The notes under the pieces are model-generated. The model ran no database searches and was not told the DNA's origin. It saw only the letters and a list, made by a program, of their open reading frames with translations. A program made the translations under genes and the position numbers. Below are positions 34,003-47,239 of a stretch of DNA of 64,000 nucleotides, one piece after another; positions within the stretch are counted from its first letter, which is position 1; every line of letters begins with the position of its first letter. Source of the DNA: Gordionus sp. m RMFG-2023 (Eukaryota > Nematomorpha > Gordioida > Chordodea > Parachordodidae); contig NC_088776.1 in NCBI RefSeq assembly GCF_954871325.1, forward strand, positions 40,876,569 through 40,940,568, given 5' to 3'.

Positions 34003-35405
34003 TTGCTCTTGATATAGTCTACGAACTAGCATGCTAAAATATTAACACTAGTTTAACTTTTATACAAAATTTAACTCAAATATCAAGGGTACCCACAAAA
34101 ATCATCTTTTTTGATCAATCTAACAAGGAATGGCGCTATAAAGTAATTGTCAAAATGCTTTATTTTTGGATAATTTCAATTACAATTTATATCCTTGCTA
34201 TTGAGATGTGCACTTTTAAATTTAAGCAAACATCGCGATTCCGATGATTTTGACATTTATCTTCTCATACTATACATTTCATGCTACTGGAATATAAGAA
34301 TAAAATACCTAATCCTCTAAAATTATAAAATAATCCACCAAAATATAAATATATATAAAATAATAGTAAAATTACAAGAATACTTTTGTAATTTTTTAGT
34401 GTTCGGTCATTAAAAAATATTCATTATTGCCATATTTGATTCGATTTTTTTCTCTAAAGATTTTTATAATCTATGCACGAAATAAAATTATTTTTAAAAT
34501 AGCGAATTTTATCTTTGGCTTTATAAATTAGTAATGCACTTGTATAAAATATAAAACTTATATATGTGGTAATAGAACTCGAAATTTTTTAAGTCAATTG
34601 GCGATTTGAAATAATAAATTTTGATTCACATACTAATAAACAATGATTAACTTTTAATTAGATCTATGCGGAAATAAAAAAATATTTTATATCTTATAAA
34701 ATTTTCCTCATTCAATTGACTTATTTGAAAGAAAATAATGTCAATCGATAGAATAAAATTTTCAATCAAAAAAATATAATTTTCGTTTATATTAAAGAAA
34801 AATTGTGAGTTGAATATAAATTTTTTTTAAAATATTTCATTCAAAATTTTTTTATCCCAAAATTTTCGGATTGAAATTTTTTTTATATTAATTCACGGTT
34901 TTTTCTTTTATAGATCAATTCCATATCTATTATAACTTCATTAGATACAGTTATCACACTCCACTCTAAAAAAAGGAAGAGAGATAAGGAAAGAACAAGA
35001 TCTAAACAAATTAAAGAGATTTATACGAATGAAAGAACAAGAGACACAAATTAAATAAAGTAAGATAAAGAATGAAAAATAAGAATGAAAAGTAAAAAAA
35101 AAAGTATATCAAGAACCCAAATTGTTTTATAACCCTTTTTTTAGGAAGATTTATTATATATTTTTTAATAGAAATTAATTGGCTAATTTTACATTTTTCA
35201 AAAAAAAATATATAATATAAAAAGAGGAATTGATTTTTTTTAGAAATGTAAAAATAATGAATGCCGATCTACCTATTTGATTATTAAATCATTAGGGCCG
35301 CATTTATATTAAGCGCCAAAAGAGTGCGGTATCTAGCGATGAGACATACCGTGATTAATTAAATACATCACTATACTCTGATATGAATGCAGCTTAATTG
35401 TATAT

Positions 35406-35680
35406 TAGGGGTGCGCCAAACTCGGTTCGATCTCTCAATGTTTTGCCAGGCCCATTATAATTTTTTAAAATATTTGTCCAGCCCTTAGAATTTTACGAAA
35501 AGTCTGGTCCGCCGGAAAATTTTATAAAAAGTCCCCCTCCCCTGTCCGTAAATTTTTCTGTACTAATTTACCAGTCATCACATTTTTAATATCTATACCT
35601 CTATGGCTATCTAATAGGCATATCTCTTTAAAAATATGATTTGACTGCAATTGAGAGGCAGGTTTCCATATTAACTAAAA
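35406..35680 (+). mobile_element. Possible hAT-like terminus (TAGGGGTGCGCC)
   Basis: TTAGGGGTGCGCCAAACTCGG is followed by CCAGGCCC-, CCAGCCC- and GTCCGCC-rich DNA like the subterminal zones of the other hAT derivatives in this window. No complementary end was found. Confidence 0.3.
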
Positions 35681-38498
35681 CGAAGATTATAGGCTATTAT
35701 TTCCATAAGAGAAGAAAAATTACCTGAAATTTTGTTTACGTCATGCTAATTTTTATAGCCTAATAGTGTGACCTAATTGAGCGTTTTCGAAAAAAGCAAA
35801 TCAATTTGCGTTTTTATTAATGTTTAAAAAATTGTAAGCCGATACATTTGAAATACATTGTTTGCGTTTTGCGTAACCAAACGCAGACGCCTAATTAGGT
35901 TGATGAAAAAATTTTTTTTAAAAATACGACAAAAAAAAGAAAATTAAATTGGGAAAAATAAATAATTTGGATAAAAGAGCTTAGGGAAAACAAAATAAAC
36001 AAGATTTGGTAGTGTGTATGTACCTTATTGAGTTATAAGAATCAATCAGGAATTTTCTATCTTGATTACTTAAAAACCATTGAGTTTCCAGATGGTATAA
36101 TGGAATGGTGTTGTATGAATGCAAAAAGCCTGGGATGTATTTTTTTAAAATATAATAAATGCTGTTAAATATCAAGATATCCTCGAAGAAACACTGATGC
36201 ATTAATACAGTATTATGTCATGAAGCAAATAACATTTTCCAGCAAATCCAAACCCACAAAAACTTTCTAAGGATCATAATATTCATTAGTTACCTATTTC
36301 CAAATTTTCTATTGAAAACATGGGGTCAAGCGAGAGCTTAGAAAACAGCGATGTAGAAAAATTATTATATGAAGAATAAATTAGAGTTTATATGGATATC
36401 TACAAGAATATGTGCCAGAATCTTATCAATTCAATGCCACAAAGAATAACCTTTGGTATAAAGGCAAAGATAGATATAACGCAATTTTTAACCTAAATTT
36501 ATTTATCAAATTTCTTATATTCTTTCAATTTTTATGGCAAAAGGAAATACAATCTTTTATTTTTTCTTACCATATTATATATTTTTATCGATTTAACAAA
36601 ATTTATACAAAATCGAAGATTCTTTAAAAAGAGATTTATGTTTATGTCTAAAACAAATTATTCGTTTACTATTAATTTATATAAAATGGAATTTATTATA
36701 ATCAGTTTCATAAGGAATAATGCCTTTAAAACCAATATTTTAAATTTTTGGCTCGATATCAATATATAAGCTTCCTATCATTTTTGTATTTTAAAGTATT
36801 TTAAATTATCTACGCATTATAACTTATGGATGAGACATTGAAAATTAAAATATTAGTACACTAAATGTGTAATGGCTAAATGTCGGTTAATTTGGCTTAA
36901 TCTATAAGTACATGCTGAAATTTCATTAAAATTAAGGCGTTTTATTCTTACAAATTTGAGCTGCTATATTTTTAAGAAAAACCCCGAGACCAGAGTTTTC
37001 TGCTAAAAACTCGGGTTGGCCCATTGTTAAAAATTAGTAATTACCCAACTATACCTTCTACATACTTAAAAGATGATAATTTAAGGAGAGATTTTTGATT
37101 AGCTTTATTAATTTGGTTTATCAGGGATTCAAACCAAGTTTGAACGAAATCGGTATTAACCATTATAATTTACCGAACCTGAGCCGTTAAAGATTTTGCA
37201 CCATTCTCTTTTGTGCAATTTACGAATTTTAAAGCTGAATTTAATCTTTTTCTCTTTTATTATTGATAATAAATGGGTTATTCTTAGACTATATGAAATT
37301 ATATGATGCAAACTGATTTTTAAAAATGTTTTAAAGTAACATTCCCTTGAAATCTTATTTGAGAGGTGAAAACAGAAATTCATTAAGAAAATATTTCAAA
37401 GAAATGACATGCCCATTTTTAAGAATATTTACCCTCTTTTGAATTGATATTCTTTAGTCGTCCTTTATTTTAAGTAGGTTAAAAACCCCCATATTTTTAT
37501 ATTTCTGTTGCTATCTTTCTTCCAAAATTTTCTCTATTAAATATATTTGAAGAAAATAATCCTTGAAGATCACAAAATTGATGATATTTTGTAAAAAATA
37601 AAATTTTTCGTGATTTAATCATTAATGATTTATTAACGCTAATAATCACAAAAGATTTTTACAATAAAGTTTTTAATTTTGTGTAAATTTGATCAAAATA
37701 ATACTGTTTTTGAACATTCTCAAAAAAATCTTTTCATAAAAAAATTTTCAGATATCAAAAGTATTTTCAGATTTTTTTGTTTTGAAAATCGTTTTAAACT
37801 CTGAAATTGATATAATAATATAAATAAAATAAGCAGACTATTGTTAATTTAAAAGAATAGGATGGACAAATGAATATAGACGAATAATATTTGAAGGCGA
37901 TCATAGCTAGTGTTTTTAAAGTTATTTTTTAAAAGTAATTAGTTATACTAAAAAGTTACTTTCGAAATATAACTAGTTACATAGCATAATTACCTTAAAA
38001 TTTACCCAATTCTAATAATTACATTAAACTTTAGTGCATTAGACAAAAGTAGTTTTAAGAAAAAAAATAATCTTATCATTCTTTGTATATGTTAGAAGTT
38101 TAGCAAACTAAGGGACTATGCTTCCATAGACCATAGTTTTTTAGCAGATTTTTGAAACATAAATTATCTATAACCCGCGTTTTTAAAATTTATTTTTATC
38201 GTATTCCAGTAGTGTTCACCTTGAGAACTTTAGAAAATTTTGCCATGTTTTTTTAATTTGTATAATATGATAGTTCAATAAAGGTTTACGACAAAATTCT
38301 CTTATTTTCACATAGTAGGTCAGGTACTCTTCCAAAAATCAGGTCCTTTAAAGTAAAAAAAAGGGCCAGTTATAAATGATTAGATTTTTAAAAATTTTCT
38401 AAAAACTCAGAAAGTTTAACCCTACTACCTATATTTTATCTATTATTTCTCAAATAGGAATAAATAATTGCTTTGTCAAAAAAATTTTAAGTTTATAT

Positions 38499-39575
38499 CA
38501 AAGATCTGCATAGCTGGGATAGACCTTTTTTTAAACTTCCGGTCCAGCCCAATAAAATTTTACGAAAAGTCAGGCCCGGCCAGGGCCATTATTTTTTAGA
38601 CGAATTTACTGGGCAACACATTAATATCTATATCTAATTTTTCAACAATGTCCATTAAAGGCTCTTTATCTCTACTCTAAGGCTAAAAACAGTTATAAAT
38701 CAATTGTATTTTGATATCTGTATTGTGTATATTTGTAATATTATCATTATTAGGGATGTACCGATATTTTTTATTGGATCGGGCCGATATTTCATCCATT
38801 TTAAAATATAGGTTATCGGCAAATATTATAAAATTTTCCGATCCGATCTGATAAAAAATGGCGTTTTTAACAAAAATAAAATGTTATAAATTTAAAAAAA
38901 AAGTTATATCTAAAATCATTTATTTTTATAAATAAAATCGAAATCCAATTCTATGTTTATTTTTTTAATAATAATAATTAATTATAAACTTTTAGAATTG
39001 CTAATTGAATATAAACTATAACTGATTATATAATATATTTAAATGATATAAATTATGGTATAGTTAGATTATAAATGTTATACTAATAAAAAGTATATTA
39101 AACATTAAAACCATTGGTATCTTTACAGAATACAAAATTAGATATGATATCGGATCGGTATTAGGCCGATATCAATTTAATATCTGGAATATCGGATCGG
39201 CCTTCAAAAAGTAGTATAGGTACACCCATATTCATTATCATAAATAACTTGTGTAATTTTTTGTGAATTTACTCTTTGTTTATTAGTTAGATAGACCTTA
39301 AAATTTATAGAAATATGTATCTTGTTAATCCGTAAATTTAAATAGTATTCATCAAAATCAAAAATATTAGGTTGAAATTTAAAAACATATCAAATTTTTA
39401 TGACTGTGTTGGCCTATAATTTCACGAAAATCTGAGATCTCTTGTCCGATTTATATATATGAATTGTTTATCGCAGTACATTAATTTTTTATGTATATAT
39501 TTCCCGACCTGCCCCATTAAATTTTTCCCGACCCGCGAGTTGGATTTTGGACGGATCGGGCTTTGAAGATTTCTA
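38499..39575. mobile_element. hAT-like MITE split by a second MITE
   Basis: The left side CAAAGATCTGCATAGCTGGG and the right side GGGCTTTGAAGATTTCTA resemble the ends of the elements at 265 and 26613 (GATCTGCA; AGATTTCTA). GGCCCGGCC-like and CCCGACCCGC blocks lie inside each end. I could not read a matching target duplication. Bases 38751-39230 are a separate insertion. Confidence 0.5.
38751..39230. mobile_element. 480-bp hAT-like MITE (GGATCGGGCCGATAT type)
   Basis: The left end TAGGGATGTACCGATAT and the right end AGGTACACCCATA form an imperfect inverted repeat, flanked by ATCATTAT and TTCATTAT (7 of 8 identical). TCGGATCGG/GATCGGGCC blocks are subterminal. No coding sequence remains. Confidence 0.75.
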
Positions 39576-40122
39576 CTACATACAAACAAAATCTTATTAC
39601 TATATTCTATTAAAAGTGTATAATTAATTTAATTTACAAAAATACAAGAAGTTTGATAACCTTAAATCGAAAAATAAATTTCTCACCTAAATTAAATTGT
39701 AAAGTTGTTTAAAAATTTTAAACAATAATATTATCACAAATTTCATATATAACTGGTGGGAAAGAATTACAAACAAGATTTATTTTAAATTTTAATTTAA
39801 AAAAATTAACAATTTATTAAAATTGTCTATCTTTTTATTTAACATATAATAGAATAAAAAATGTAAATGTAACTAGTTACGTTCCCCATTCCCAAAAATT
39901 TAACTTTGCAGGCTAAAGTTATCTTTTACAAATTGTAACTAGTTATATAGTTCATCAAAAAAGTAACAACACACACCATAGCATAATGGTTTGACAGTTC
40001 ATTTAAATTATAATGTTCAAGTTATTATAAGCATATGTTTATAAATAATATTTAATTATAAATGGCATTTCTTACATTACAGCTTCTTCATTTTAAATGT
40101 TTTATGTTATACTCATTACTAG

Positions 40123-40265
40123 ATTTGGTGAATTATACCAATGAGCCCAACATCTCGATACCCCAAATGGCCAATCATTTGATAGATCGCAGCATGAGCA
40201 GCAATTGGGTGGTAGTTTACAAATCGCTCATATCGGTTCATCATCTTATGTGTTACGGTAACGAG
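40123..40265 (+). CDS. PICALM: PICALM exon 2 (ANTH helices 2-4)
   Basis: It encodes (D)[20 protein letters not shown], then [20 protein letters not shown] and LMCYGNE. The [20 protein letters not shown] core is among the most conserved stretches of AP180/CALM proteins. The first codon is shared with exon 1 (g|at, Asp). Acceptor TACTAG, donor GAG|GTAATA, phase 0. A Met codon about 60 bases upstream in the same frame is intronic and not a start, because conservation begins exactly at the splice site. Confidence 0.95.
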
Positions 40266-40699
40266 GTAATATATAATATAAATTAAATTGATAAGAGAAA
40301 AGTAGGAATAAAAAAAACCAACAACGAATAAGTACAGAAAAATGATAAAATTTTTCTCGCACCTATTGCAGTAAAGATAGGTGAGAAAATCTTCTTAATT
40401 GCCTAGAATTTTTTTAAACATGTTATTCCATAAATCTTAATTAATTTTTTACAGTAATAATATGATACATTTCCTTATATTCGCATTTACCGATTTGATT
40501 TGGCATTACAATATAACCGATATCGATATTTATATTGATTTTTTTTTACTATATATCTTTGAACCTATGTCTTAAAAACCACTATTATTTTTTAATAAAA
40601 AAATCAACTATTCGCGAATGATGAAGTGTATTTTATTATTTTTTATTCTCCAAATCTTCTCATTTAAAATACGGATAATGTTTATAGCTAACTAAATAT

Positions 40700-40860
40700 A
40701 GTTTTGCTAGATTTCGCTGATTTTTAAAAACGGCTTCAAGGGTTTAGCTAAAATATTAACCAAATAATAGAAATAAAATCTCCAAACTTGGGTAATTTAC
40801 TTTGGCTAAAATCTTGAGTTAGCCTTCAAAAATCTGTTAAACTGTTTACACTAGCTGAAT
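40700..40860. mobile_element. Decayed MITE copy in PICALM intron 2
   Basis: GATTTTTAAAAACGGCT near the left and GGCTAAAATCTTGAGTTAGCC, CAAAAATCTGTTAAACTG near the right match the 212-bp MITE at 16373. Termini are no longer clear. Confidence 0.55.
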
Positions 40861-41238
40861 GTAATTTAGATATATAAAAGCCTTTTCCAGATAATATAAC
40901 AAAAAATAGGGTAAAATTTTTAACTATTTTTTAAAATATTACTACAAGTTACAACAATTAGTTTCTTAATTTATAATATGAAATTATATATAAAATAAAA
41001 AAATTATATAAATATACATGCAATCATAAAATAACCCAAAACAATAAAGATATCGGATGGGTTTTATGGCAAGTTCTAGTTAATATAGAGATGAATGTAT
41101 GAGATGGGATTTGAGTTAGGAAATTATCTAAAAAAAATATTTATTAATAATTAAAACAGGTATTTTTTGCCAATTGTTTTTCTGTATTCTAAATATTTAA
41201 TAACCTTATTTATGCTATAATTAATATTTTATCTCCAG

Positions 41239-41314
41239 CGATTTACTCAATATTTGGCCACCAATAATTGTGCATTTCAACTTAGCAATTTTTTGGATCG
41301 TAGTACCTCAGCCG
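41239..41314 (+). CDS. PICALM: PICALM exon 3
   Basis: Encodes RFTQYLATNNCAFQLSNFLD followed by RSTSA, matching RFIQYLASRNTLFNLSNFLD of human CALM. It follows YGNE of exon 2 directly. Acceptor CCAG, donor GCCG|GTAATG. The leftover G joins GT of exon 4 to give Gly, as in the conserved GYDMS. The 11.3-kb intron 3 follows. Confidence 0.95.
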
Positions 41315-44300
41315 GTAATGGTGTTTTTTTTAAAATTATTTTGAATAATTATTTTTTTATGAAGTGGTTATAAGACTTGTTATATTAGGGAATTCCTATT
41401 GTTTGGTAAAACAATTTAAAATCTAAAGTGATTGGCTAAATAATAGAAAAAGACAGGACTCGAAGATCAATCGAACTCAATTTTTGAACCCGCTACTTAG
41501 TGATCTATATCTCCCATAAAATTGTCTAATTTAAAAAATAGAGATTTTTTCTCTCAACACAATCAACACCTTATTAAATTTTATTAACCTACGCACCTAT
41601 TTTATTTGAAACTGGTGCCAAAATTAAACATATTGTGAAACAAAACCATTTTTCTCTCAACAATTCATTTGAAGTAATTATTATATATATTATATTAAAA
41701 ATCAATAAAAAAATCGATTCACATTTAAAATATAACTTATATATTCGAATTAAATTTTAAGAAAAATTTTATTAGATTTTATTGCCAATTTTAGATATAA
41801 ATGAATATTATGAATTATATAAAAAAATAGAGTAAAAAAAAATAATGGATGGATATCCAGCTCATTTATCATCATCTTACACATTGAAATCACATTATTT
41901 AAATAAACTTTATTCAAATAATGTACTATATAAGATATACTATACGGTATGCCTATTAAAAACTAATCGAATAGTACTGGGTACGAATAGTAAATTATTT
42001 TTTCTTAGAGAACTAATAAACAATTATACGATTCGAAAAAACGAATAATTTTAATATTAGATGAATAATTCGTTTTATTCGAATCAAATTATTTGGATAT
42101 TTAAATTATTCAGTAATAATAAGTAGTGTAATTAGTAAGGTACATCAACTGCCTGTGTAAGGTTTTTTTATCTGTTGGAACTAATTTGCTGTCAAAAAAT
42201 CACATGTTATTATGAAGAAACAATAAGAAAGACTCTTTGCTTAAAAATTGGCTTGGCATTATATAATGATGAATATGTGTTTTAGGGTTGACAAAAATAA
42301 TATTTTCATAAAAAGAACCATTAAATATAATAAATTATGAAAATTTTCTTAGCATCATAATATTGATATTTATTTAAATAAGGAAAAATTGAAATAAACA
42401 GAGATTTTTTTCCTTAAATTTAAACAATAATTAAAATGATTTTTTTAAAATTTATTATATTAAAAAATTCATTTCAGGATTAACTCAGTATATAAAATCA
42501 TATTTAATAAAATTTGTCAATTTACAATGTAGTGCAAAATATAGTAAAATAAGATAAAACCCATCGATTACTTATCTGCTCTTGCTCTCTCACTTAGTTT
42601 CACAGAGAGTATGACTTGTAGACTTTTGGGAAGTGATCGCGTGGGACTTGGGAAATAATTATATCCAGAGGTGAAAATGGCTAAGAAATAAAATTTGGAT
42701 ATGGCTCGTTTAATGTTTTCCAAAAGGTAGATGTGTAAACCAATAATTTATACAATGAAAGTAAATGTGCTATTTGAGTTAGGGTATCTTTAGAGCATAG
42801 AGCAAAAATGGGCGCGTAGGAACGCGCGCAATGGAAATATGGAATGGGATTATAGGGGTCTAATAACCACTTATATATGTGATTACCTCTAGCTAATATT
42901 ATAAATGATGGTGTAATTTCAATATTTGGGATTACTAATTGATTGGCAGGAAGATTCCGAGTGGCTAAATAAGGGTATACCGGGTGCTGGAGTAATATTT
43001 GTCTGTTTCCATTACACCCAAAACAAACCCAATAATTCTAATAATTTTACTTTACAAAATGAATGTTAGAGATGTTTGATTTATTATTAGAAATTTTAAT
43101 ATTTGGGTTATAAATTAATATTAAGTTTTGGGCAGCGATAATTTTATACCGTGAAAGTGGAAAATCTGTTATTATGACATAATATTTGGTTCTTTAATAA
43201 AAAGTGTATTAGTATTATATCTATTAACGAATATTAGTAATAAGGGAACTTGAGGGGAACGTTTATGATAGATGCCGTTAAGGGGCATGATTAAGGTAAT
43301 ATATAAAGAGATATAAATAAATATTTTTTATAATTTTTGACTTGATATAATGATTGTGTGATTTGTTGTTGGATTGGGTATGTCTATTTGAGATTTCGTT
43401 TAATATTTGTTATTTTAAATTGACAACAAATATATGTTTTACCATGCACTAAAATGAAAGGGCAGAAATATAAAAGCATAATATTACTGGTACAGGGACC
43501 TGAATTGAAATGGATGATAAAGGTATCTTAGTCTTCTTAGCATAATACAGACTCTATACAATTATTTTATGTAACAAGAACTGTTGGGATAGATATTGCT
43601 GAAGAATTTGTATTATATAAGGATTTATATAAAAAAAATTTATTTGAGTTTGAAGAGTTTTTAATGGAAACTTCTAAAAAGGTTTGAATACAAATGGTAA
43701 AATAAACACAATGTTATATAGAAATATACTTTAATATTAGGTAAATATGGAGATGTTTTCTATAACATAATTTTAGGCATAAAATAGTGAATAATTAAAC
43801 ATCATGGATCAGAGTATTTGTCGAATATGAAGTTGGTTTTTTGGTAAATATATTTGAGGCTAATAAAAATAAGGGTTTAGTTATATGCAAAATATATAAA
43901 AACTTTTTAAATAAAGACTCTCCTTCAACGCCGTCAATAGGGGAGGGGGAGCCGTCGCGTTGATGAATAGAATTCATTAAAGAAAGAAGCTACAGTTTAA
44001 TGTACCTAATGATTAATATATTATCCTTATATTTTGCTATGGGCAAAAATAATTTAGGAAAAGATTGATATGAAATAATTTATGTTTTCACCAAAATATT
44101 TTTTTCTAATATACTCAATCTATATATGGGTTTAAAGGATTTTCTTTCGCTAAATAGTTTGACATTGGAGTGATTGAATTGTGTAAGGCTATATTGTAAA
44201 GAATAGTCTGGTGGAATCTATATAAACTTGAACATATCTGTAAAATTCCTGATAAAGGATAGGAAGCGTAGCAAAAATAGCGTCTAATTTGTTTCCAGAA

Positions 44301-44329
44301 AAGATAGTAGAGCGTTTTGGGGAGAGAAG

Positions 44330-44496
44330 TGTTATAATGAGATATAATATATATAATTAATGTTATAAATATCATATACAATACATTATTATGATGATTG
44401 ACATTATTGATATGTTATATACGAATTGCGATAGATATGTCACACACGAGTTACCATATTGATATATATATATATATGTAATAAACGAATTTTATA
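44330..44496 (+). repeat. 5' LTR of the Gypsy fossil
   Basis: Begins TGTTATAATGAG, contains CGAATTGCGATAGATATGTC and ACACACGAGTTACCAT and ends at ACGAATTTTATA. The same blocks are in the 3' LTR. A TGGCG stretch just inside may be the primer binding site. Confidence 0.85.
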
Positions 44497-44517
44497 TTGG
44501 CGAAGTATTTCTAATTA

Positions 44518-45500
44518 TGAATAAAGAAGAAAAACCAATTACTAGTGGTGAAATGAATATATCAAGTGAAACGAATAATATTAATCAAGTAAATAATATT
44601 AGACAAATTAAATTTGATAACTTTGATAAACAAAACAATTTTTAAGATTATATTGAATATATAGATTAGAGGAATATTAATAAATAAGGAAACCAAGAAA
44701 AAAAATATTATTTGCTTATATGGGGATTAGTAATTTGGCAGAGATGACGTCATTTATATATCCAAGAATCTTGAAGGAACTTAATTATGAGGAGATAATT
44801 GAAGTGGGAAAAAAGTATTTAAGCCTATTTCAACTTTATTCAGCCCAAGAATTAAGTTTATTCGAATAGAAAGAGGGGAAGGTGAAGCAGTTGCTGAGTT
44901 TGCAGGCCGGCTTAAAAAATTGGCACAGAGTGTAAATTTGAATCTGACCTGGATGGGAGATTGAGAGATCAAATGGTGGCTGGAATCAAAATGGGTGCAT
45001 TGGAGAAAGATATTCGCACCAGATTTCCAGATGAAATAAATGACATGGGAGAAAGGGTGAGTTTTCAAATAGTTTTAAATATGGCTTTGGCAATGGAAAG
45101 AGATGAGGATTAAGTTACAAATATGATGGTAAAAAAAAGTCAATAAACCTAAGGAACAAATAAAGAATAATTAAGGAAATTTTTTTAATCAAAAGTACCC
45201 ATATAATAATAATAAAGAAAAAGGAAATTTTAGTTATTACAATAATAATAATTATAACAATTTTAAGTATAGAGATAATAGTAAATTTAACAAAAATGAT
45301 ATGGTAAAAACAATGACCGCTCACGATGTGGAAGAACTCACCTCTCTTTTCAATGTTTTGCATCAAGGGTGAAATGTCACATTTGCCAAAAGGTAGGGCA
45401 CTATGCAAAATACTGTAAGGGATGTAAGCTACATGCTATGCACCAAGATGACAATGACTCATCAGATTCGATTAATAACATTTCCCAAATTGGTAGAAAC
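44518..45500 (+). pseudogene. gag region of the Gypsy fossil
   Basis: The region carries a gag-like capsid segment followed at about 45369-45430 by a CCHC zinc knuckle of the nucleocapsid type. It precedes the protease region. It is part of the broken element and is listed only to mark the layout. Confidence 0.7.
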
Positions 45501-47200
45501 AGTGCTGAGATATCTGTAAGGATAAATGGAGTACCTATTGAATTTGATTATGACGGGCGCACAGGTATCGCTAATTGGGAAACAATATTGGGATGAAATT
45601 GGCAGACCTAAGCTTGGACCAACAAATCCTTTGTCAGTTTACGGTAACCAGCCGCTGGACGTACTTGGTGAGACTATGGTAAGGGTGCGACTTGAAAAGA
45701 TGAGTAGATCTACCGATTGTGATTACCCGTTCAAATGACATACCTATATTGGACTTTACCATACGAAGTATCACAAGTAAAGATGTTATAACAATCGATA
45801 AACAAATTGCTGGCATGACGACAGAATTTTTCAGTGTTTTTTGACAAGCCAGGACGAGTGAATGATATGGAAGTTAGCATACACCTGAGTGAGGCAGCAA
45901 GGCCGAAATCATGGCCAGCGCGTAGAGTACCTTTTCCATTACGAAAACCAATTGAAATGGAACTCGATAGATTGGTTAAATCAGGAATATTGAAGATGAC
46001 CCAACAAAAACTCTTATGACGTGGGAGACTCCAACAGTAAACTTACGCAAAACAAATAGAGAAATCAGGATTTGTGCGGATTTTAAGGTGACATTAAACC
46101 CATTTATTTTATACGACTATCATTTAATACCAACGGATGATAATCTTTTCACCAAATTACAAGATGGTTGGAAATTTACGGTAATAGATTTGAAAGATGT
46201 CTATTTTCAATTACCAATAAAAGAGAGTTCAAAAGAATACTTAACCAAATCAACCCATATTGGTTACTTCCAATATCAATGTATGCCTTTCGGCCTTTTT
46301 AGTGCGCCGACCATTTTTCAACGATATATGGACAATTTATTACAGGGCTGCCAAATGACTGGAGTATACCTTGACTATATTATCATAACGGGAAAAAATG
46401 ATGTAGAATATTTGAATAACGTAAAAAAAGAGTATTAATGAAATCAAATCAGGTCGGTATCAAAATGGGCCAAAATACTTTTTTTAATAGAATCAATTTC
46501 TTTTCTAGGTTTTGTAATAGATAAAAATGGCATGCACCCAGCGGAAGGAAAAATAGATGCTATTCGAAGGATACCAACTCCTAAGAATATACACCAATTA
46601 CGATCTTCTTTAGGACTTGTGAATTATCACGAGAGATTTTTGCCACATCTGCATCGTATCGCCTCTCCACTGCATAAATTAACAAGCATTAAAAGTTCCA
46701 GGGGTTGGTCTGTCAGGGAACAAGAGGTATTTGATAAAATAAAACAGCTTTTGTCGACATAAAACGCTAATTCCGCATTCGTTAAACTTGTCAATTATAA
46801 TGGAATGTGACGCCCCCAACACTAGTTTTGGAGCTGTGCTGTGTCATTTAGTGAAAAAGGGTGTTAGCAGAACTATCGCTTTGCTTCGCGAACATTATTG
46901 GAGTCAGAAAAAAATTATGCACCAATGGAAAAAGCGGCACGAGCTCTCCTGTTTGGAATGGAAAAATTTCATACTTTTATTTTTGGACGATAATTTATAT
47001 TGCGAACAGATCACAAACCCTTCGGAAATTTATTTGGTGATAAACGGGAACTACCTAAAATATCCAATAGTCTATTAACGCGCTGGGCATGGAAAATGTT
47101 CGCATGTGATTTTGATAATGAATATCGTCCAGGAAAAGAAAATATAGTAGCTGATACATTATCTAGAAAGGTATAGAGTCAAATAACGACCAAAAACAGC
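45500..47200 (+). pseudogene. Protease, reverse transcriptase and RNase H region of the Gypsy fossil
   Basis: A protease-like segment lies at about 45500-45620, the reverse transcriptase at about 45850-46440 (fingers/palm with the recognisable CMPFGLFSAP-type motif) and the RNase H region up to about 47200. Order and similarity place the element in Ty3/Gypsy. The region is broken. Confidence 0.85.
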
Positions 47201-47239
47201 TATAAATTTGTACTGGTCAAGTTGAACTCCAGAAAGAAA

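Larger units (their letters stand above)
17723..40122 (+). other. PICALM: PICALM intron 1 (22.4 kb, transposon-filled)
   Basis: GT at 17723 and AG at 40121-40122, phase 1. The intron holds a 76-bp perfect duplication, a 27-bp minisatellite, a SINE head, a 1.3-kb hAT, a 407-bp hAT MITE, a long-TIR transposon with a nested MITE, and two further MITE-like elements. Stretches at 17723-19460, 21330-24979, 31110-33790, 34003-35400 and 35700-38490 show only AT-rich sequence in which I could not recognise genes or clear repeats. Confidence 0.85.

Noticed and set aside
35981-36627. Open frames of 71-73 codons in intron 1
   Set aside because: I looked for transposase or retroelement motifs and found none; chance length is likely.
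40062-40122. Use of the Met at 40062 as a PICALM start
   Set aside because: Similarity to the family begins exactly after the AG at 40122 and joins exon 1 in phase; the upstream residues are unlike the family.
41845-42048. 67-codon open frame in intron 3
   Set aside because: No similarity to known proteins, and AT-rich codon make-up like random intron sequence.
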